Shown here in pieces: positions 58,839 through 64,000 of a stretch of 64,000 nucleotides of DNA. The position numbers and the translations under genes were made by a program. Source of the stretch: Deroplatys truncata (taxonomy: Eukaryota > Arthropoda > Insecta > Mantodea > Mantidae); contig CM060980.1 of NCBI GenBank assembly GCA_030765065.1, positions 64,836,364-64,900,363 of the forward strand, in the 5' to 3' direction. The first letter of the stretch is position 1; every line of letters begins with the position of its first letter. Below the pieces are notes generated by a model, which worked only from the letters and a program-made list of their open reading frames with translations, ran no database searches and was not told the DNA's origin.

Positions 58839-59342
58839 TATAAGCGATCCACCACCTACTCTGACTAATGTTTTTTTCGGAGTTTTCCCGGGTCGTCAGG
58901 CGAATGCTGGAGTGATTTCTTACACTCCAGAAATTTCCTGTCGATTTATTTCGTCCATTAATCAATTCATTCATCCTTCACCCCGTTTGGTCTATTTGAG
59001 AGTTGGAAGTGTCGGTGATCGAGTTTGGATGCAGCGTGGCAAGGAAAAAGGATGCTCTCTGTAAACTTTCTCCGTCCCTCGACCTTTGGTTGGTTGACGG
59101 GATATAAGGACCGCACCCGGGGAGGGCGTTGTACCCCCTGTAGAGCAGGGTCCTCGATCTGCTTGTCCGTCTACAAGGATGTTTATGTTCGGAAATTGTA
59201 GGAACCTTGCCATTGCTGTGCCGTCACTCCTGATTCTGACTACCGTGTCTCCCTTTACCTCATTCTTTCCTTGTGAAAATGTAGGTACAAAATCCGGATT
59301 CACTGATCGGTGCCGAATCCCTTCCGCTACACAATCCAATCC
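58839..59342 (-). mobile_element. Unidentified 0.5-kb insertion in family R
   Basis: A GC-richer insertion splits a family R copy between TAACTG and AAACGGTAAGAG, so it arrived after that copy. On the minus strand it contains AATGAGGTAAAGGGAGACAC, similar to a phrase in the 5.8-6.3-kb segment, and a 115-codon frame without known domains. No polymerase III boxes or flanking duplication are clear. Confidence 0.5.
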
Positions 59343-59757
59343 AAACGGTAAGAGAAAGACAAAGTTGTACTACACGGAAAATGTAGATCTCATTAAAGGA
59401 CACATTTTACGTCAAATAAAACTCTTTGTGGCGTTAACCATTTCCAAGATGTTCTTTGATATTGGTTTAAATGTTCAAATACGTTATATTTTTTACACCT
59501 GCAAATTGCTATTACTTTCTTTTTCTCTCTTTTGTGGTTATGCAAAGAGAATGGAATTTCAAAATCAGCACTCAGAGATGCAATTTTAAAAAATTGCCTT
59601 ATGCTTTGCTTAATTATATTTCTCATATGCCTACAACGAAATAAATGTGCAAGGAAGATTTAATTCATTAACACGATGTAGAAAGAAGCATGAATAATTA
59701 TAAAAGAGCGAATGGAGAACGCTATGTATATGCAACACATCAGATTTTTTACTTTGT
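59343..59757 (-). repeat. Family R, minus-strand piece (fold-back arm 2, remainder)
   Basis: It resumes at AAACGGTAAGAGAAAGACAAAGTTG, includes CATTTCCAAGATGTTC and ends AACGCTATGTATATGCAACACATCAGATTTTTT. Confidence 0.87.
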
Positions 59758-62044
59758 CTCGTCCTTACTTTTTTATATTCTAGAATAAGGATTTACTAAC
59801 GCAAACTTAAGTTCAAAAAATAGGTAATATTTTAGCATATTGATTCAGTCCGGTAACTGTTTTAACTCCAATTTTCTTAGTCTTTAATTTTCTCTTTTCT
59901 CCTATAACCCCAAGATAACTGCTCTAAAACCTTTTCGAGTGTTACGTCATGACCGCATGTGTCTAAGTATATAGGGCGACGGAGAATAACGGGATAGTAT
60001 GTGGATGGGAAAAAGTGAAGCTAAGTCTATATAACGCTTTTCTACACGGGAATTCCTTACTTCCGAGGTACCCAATTTCTTTAAGTTCCTAGGCGGACAC
60101 CAGTACAATACGGGTGCACTAGCCCAGATATATCAGATTTTTTCCATCCAATACTCTCATCGTTCAGTATAGTTGCGGCAGTTGAATCAAGATGACCTGA
60201 AATTTGAAAAATCGACAGTTTTTTGAAGTTTGTATCACTTATTACTCACAACCACAGTAATGTTTTCGCCATGTTTAAAAATTCTAGCTTGCATAGTTAT
60301 TTAAGCATAAATTTTTATTGTATAAATTCATTGCTCTAATAAAAGTAGTCCACACGATAGAATTTTTAAATCATTTACATCAAAATTCAAGTTTTACAGT
60401 AATAGTATTATATTATAATATTATAGTAATTTTATATTCATGTAATTTTTGTAGAAAAATGTCTAGTTCTCTAAAATTCTAGATTTTTCAAAAGTCAAAA
60501 ATGTACTTTTCAAAATTGGAGATTATTTTAAGAATGTATATGGTCATATTCTTTAATGTACCTTTGAAACAAACTAGTAAACAAATGCATCATATGGTGC
60601 ATTTTGAGTATGAAACAATTCTGAAAGACAGTTTGCAGAAATCAAGGATTAAAGCTGGGCCTGCCTATTAATATGCCATCGTCCATTTATAGCTTCAGTT
60701 AATTAGACGTTTAAATGTGCAAAATGAAAGAAACAATAGATTGTCTTAAAGTTTTGAATTCATATTGTTTTATTATGGAAACATTTAGTATTTTAATGTT
60801 TCACAAATTTTGGACAAGTTTCAGAGATATATTACCTTAATTTTAATTATTTTTATATGCATTATGAAATTAGAAAGCCACAAAGACTATGGGAATGAAT
60901 GGAAATTTTTCCACACTCACAAAGTCGCTTTAGGATTTCGGGCACTTTCACCTCTTAAGAACTATGACAGCCAAAGATCCTACTGTAAAAGAGATGAATG
61001 CATACTGTGGGTGTTCTCACATTTGAGATTCAGCAAACATACAAAGTGTACAATAAAAATATAGAAACAACAAAATGACGGTAATTATGTATATGTTTGC
61101 AAAGCAGCAGTAAAACGTTTTAATTACAGCATAAAGCTGGTAAATGCTTTCTGTATTAAAAAAATAGTGGCTTGTAAAAGCAACCAATGAAAAAATATTG
61201 CCATTAAAGCAGTTCGCTGAAAGTGTAAACCTGCGGGACTATTGGCAAGCTATAATTTGAGCTTATTGTCAGAGATTGGCACCTTCACCTCTTGAAACAA
61301 ATGTAGATGTAGTTTTTGTTCCAATGTTGGGTTAAGAGTTTCTGCTAACCAATTGAAGATGAATACGCTACAGTTCAAGAGAGACTTGTAAAAAGAGTCG
61401 TAAAGAGAAATGGTATATAAACAGCCAAAATGCTGTACAAAACAAAAGGCATTATACAGAGGGACAGTGCATTCATAAAGAAGAGAGTGTGTACATAATA
61501 AGACAAACTCATTTCAACATCCACCATTCGCGTAGTGGAAGCAAAACACTTTAAAATATATGGTCCAGCTGCTAAAAGTGATCGAAATATCTCGTAGATG
61601 AATGCTTGAATTGTGTTCACTTCTCCTTTTCTATTGACGAAATTAGAGCCGTTTCATTTCAAAATGGGGGTTGTTAATGATATATTTAATTTCTGTACTA
61701 TGATGGCTATTATTTCAAAAACTTTCCCCAACACAGGTCTGCCATACAAGACAAAGTATAACCAAGAACAAAGTGGTACAGAGAATAAAGAAAGGAAACA
61801 AAATAAATACATATGTAAACGTAACAAGGAAAAGAAAAGCATAATATATAACGTAAAACAAAGTATAACAATTCTGCCACTGAAAATGTAGAATCAGACT
61901 GAAATATTCAGTGCCAGTGCCCGAATTTGAAACACGGATCTTCAAGTTTCCCTTCAGTTGCTTTAACTAACTTAGCTACCATGGTAAAATGCCGGCACGG
62001 CATTAAATTTTCCAACTGGCTTACATATTTAATGTCGTAAGACA
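59758..62044. other. Unassigned AT-rich sequence
   Basis: About 2.3 kb of low-GC sequence with short frames on both strands (for example 60810-61064 and 61613-61891). These lack domains or splice context. No repeats shared with the window. Confidence 0.4.
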
Positions 62045-62195
62045 TATATGTGCGCAAGGAATTTGTTTTTTAAGAAAGGCTTTTTGGTTTCAAAGGACCC
62101 CAAAACGCGTATTTCCAGAGAAATCTTGCTATACATCTTTCTGGCGGAAAGCAATATTTCCTTTACTGTAGGTAAGTGGTTGAGAAAGTAGAGGA
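62045..62195 (+). repeat. Family R, right-end fragment
   Basis: TTTCAAAGGACCCCAAAACGCGTATTTCCAGAGAAATCTTGC to GTAAGTGGTTGAGAAAGTAGAGG aligns with the last 150 bases of the family. Confidence 0.7.
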
Positions 62196-62214
62196 GAAAA
62201 GAGAATTAGCTACA

Positions 62215-62470
62215 CCTGCAATTGTTAGAATGCAAATAAACCAATCCAATCACTTAATCGGCCTAATGAATGCGAGCATTAATAAACACGAGCTCAGAAT
62301 TGGTCGAGAGCGCATACGACAATAATTAAGAGCACACATGTTCGGGACTGCTATTTTTGGCTTCTCTTCTAATTGAGATGCAAATTCGCGGCAAGATCAC
62401 AGCCAAATGAGAGCTATACCATGTCAGCTAACTGGCATCTGGAATGTCGTCATTATAAAACCGATACGAA
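62215..62470. promoter_or_regulatory. Motif-dense unique islet, possible enhancer
   Basis: Unique sequence with an octamer ATGCAAAT at 62378-62385, an adjacent CTAATTGAG homeodomain-type site, a MEF2/SRF-like CTATTTTTGG at about 62351-62360 and an E-box-like CACATG. It lies between decayed repeats. This is inference from motif density only. Confidence 0.2.
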
Positions 62471-62844
62471 CCCATTTGTAATCACGCACGTAGGAAAGAT
62501 GTTAAGAACCGGATAAAATGACATATTGGGAATGGACTCTAATGGCATCTGAAAAAGGAAATAAAAACAGGTGGCAAGCAGGTCTTCCAATTCTTGTTTT
62601 CTGTGTGTACATTTTGGAATAGCTTTAACAAGGATAATGCATTTATCACTGATAAATTTACAAGAAGTCTGGCTTTCTTAGCCATTACCGTTTGCTTGCC
62701 TCGATATATAATTTTTAACAAAAGCTCGCTCATTCATCCATTCAACCTTAATCATTGTCCAAAAAAAGGTTTTCAAATTAGGCAAAATAGATTTTGCTGT
62801 ATGCGAAAGGCGGATACAATACTCAACTGTTGATATCACAACAG

Positions 62845-63050
62845 TTTCTTTTTTTTTCCTTTCTTCTTTTTTCATTCTTCCTTCCTTTCTTTCTTTAAGT
62901 CATAGGTAGAATTTATATCACAAAAGACCGGAATCCATAGAGTTTAAAGTCACCCGTCAACCCCGAAAAAAACCTTATCCGGATAACTCATCCTAACCGA
63001 TTCAAACTCGGAACCTCTGCACTACGGAGGTGGACTTAACAAAACTCTTT
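62845..63050 (-). mobile_element. SINE-like fragment with (GAAA)n tail
   Basis: On the minus strand a decayed tRNA-like head (CACCTCCGTAGTGCAGAGGTTCCGAGTTTGAATCGG) is followed by about 100 bases of body and a GAAAGAAAGGAAGG tail, the polarity of a SINE. The A box is not recognisable. Confidence 0.4.
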
Positions 63051-63114
63051 TGCAATGAACTTCTGCGAAAAACAGAATGGTTCATTTTGAAACCTTCATA
63101 GATAGCACAACGTA

Positions 63115-63595
63115 ACAGGCTTCAACTTGGGAAAACTTAAGCAAAATGTAAATATTTAACGCCACGAAAAGGTTGCACGAAGTAAATGGTATGAGCTCTA
63201 TATGTTCCTCGTAGTAAGCGTATGTCTTTCTCTTAGGGTTCCTCAGTTGCATAAGATTCGCTGAGAATTTCACAGCCAATTTTTAGAAAATTCAATATGT
63301 ACATGGCGCTTGTCGCACCGGTATGTTGTTAGGATAATTTTAGAGGAAATAAACCACAGAAACAATCGTTTTAGGATGGGAAATGCTTGAAAATCAACTG
63401 ATTGCATCCTTAGAAGACACTTGACCTATTGAATTGCGTATGCTGTATAATATTAATTTCTTATTTATCCGTACTCTTCGAAATTAAGTTGTGCTCTTCT
63501 TTCCCTCTATCTCCCTCCCTCTCTCTCTCTCTCTCACTCTCAAACACACGCGAGCCTTTCTTTTGAAAACCCGGTTGGATACAGTGCTTAAAGTT
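63115..63595 (+). repeat. Family R, strongly diverged copy with (CT)n tract
   Basis: Recognisable by TAAATATTTAACGCCACGAAAAGG, CTCTTAGGGTTCCTCAGTTGCATAAG and GATTGCATCCTTAGAAGACACTTGACC. At the usual (CA)n position it has a (CT)n tract (about 63500-63540) and only a short CA piece. The right end is missing. Confidence 0.6.
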
Positions 63596-63884
63596 CAGTG
63601 CAGTCTTAAATGAGTGAGTCATAATATGAAAGCAAATCAGCTATATAGTTTATTATATTGAAATTTATTGTAAACAGGAATCTTAGATATAAAATAAATA
63701 CAAGTGAAAGGTTTAGTTTATTTTAATGCAGATAAGTTAGAAATACATGTTCAATTACAACAGAAACGCCACCCCCAAGCTCTATGGCGTGAACTCAATA
63801 TGTTACATTGTTGGCAAAATTTTGTCAGTAGTCACTGCAACTTACTTCTGATCTAAGTCCAACATCTTGAATACAACAAGCTGG

Positions 63885-63944
63885 TTGTTATATAGGGTGG
63901 ACCATTGTTATATAGGGTGGACCATTGTTATATAGGGTGGACCA
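63885..63944. repeat. Three exact copies of a 20-bp unit
   Basis: The 20-base unit TTGTTATATAGGGTGGACCA occurs three times with no mismatch (63885, 63905, 63925). Then TTTAAGTTGAGACTG runs on towards the window edge. TATAGGGTGGACCATTT looks like the terminus of a transposon that continues beyond the window, which is inference. Confidence 0.9.
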
Positions 63945-64000
63945 TTTAAGTTGAGACTGTAGAATATCTCATACATTTGGTATGTTGTTTTCTCATTACA

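Noticed and set aside
1-64000. Functional tRNA or rRNA genes
   Set aside because: All tRNA-like stretches lack a closing acceptor stem and continue into SINE bodies; no rRNA-like sequence was seen.
1-64000. CRISPR arrays, operons, riboswitches or prokaryotic systems
   Set aside because: No spaced short direct repeats, no dense same-strand genes, and eukaryotic repeat and splice features throughout; the 93-bp and 20-bp tandem repeats have no spacers.

Overview
The window looks like non-genic or intronic DNA from a large, AT-rich, repeat-rich animal genome, most likely an arthropod and perhaps a hemimetabolous insect. Four things point that way: tRNA-derived SINEs, a long APE-type non-LTR retrotransposon ORF, remnants of insect-type transposon proteins (DUF4817-like and DUF7869-like), and spliced gene fragments with GT-AG introns. 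There are no operons and no prokaryotic gene density. The species call is an inference from repeat style only.

The dominant component is one dispersed repeat family of about 0.85-0.9 kb, called family R here. It has about 20 full or partial copies on both strands (about 6.5, 15.7-16.4, 17.3, 18.5, 19.8, 24.0, 25.9, 30.1, 31.4, 32.8, 35.9, 38.1, 39.1, 42.7-45.3, 52.2, 53.7, 55.2, 58.2-59.8, 62.1 and 63.1 kb). The usual left end reads TCTGATGTG...ACTTTCTCTACT and the right end AGTAGAGAAAGTAAAA. These ends carry a subterminal inverted motif. A (CA)n tract sits at a fixed internal position, and some copies are head-to-tail. The short open frames seen in many copies are shared by descent and are not credible genes.

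Region by region. 0-6.3 kb: a 93-bp tandem array, a reverse-strand SINE and two other SINE-like segments. 6.5-7.4 kb: a complete family R copy. 7.4-13.8 kb: mostly unique AT-rich sequence with a few GC-richer, motif-dense islets that could be regulatory. 13.8-15.3 kb: the best host-gene candidate, a reverse-strand 5' end with a GC-rich promoter/leader, a possible leader intron, and a coding exon ending at a GTGAGT donor. 15.5-25.2 kb: microsatellites, family R copies, a DUF4817-type transposon remnant, a Penelope-like terminus with a hammerhead-like motif, a TATA-containing LTR-like segment and a full SINE. 25.9-31.6 kb: a 5'-truncated but open non-LTR element lying between two same-strand family R copies, plus a 5'-truncated SINE with a 13-bp target-site duplication. 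31.6-42.1 kb: more family R copies, microsatellites and SINE fragments. 42.1-42.5 kb: a small two-exon reading frame that I do not recognise. 42.7-45.3 kb: a tandem group of four family R units. 45.3-52.1 kb: largely featureless unique sequence. 52.2-59.8 kb: family R copies, a DUF7869-type pseudogene and a fold-back family R arrangement split by an insertion. 60-64 kb: mostly unique sequence, with degenerate repeats and a 20-bp triplicate at the right edge.

There is no multi-gene pathway here. The only long intact protein is the retrotransposon's endonuclease/reverse transcriptase. The two spliced candidates (minus strand 13.8-15.3 kb and plus strand 42.1-42.5 kb) are the places where host coding sequence is most plausible.
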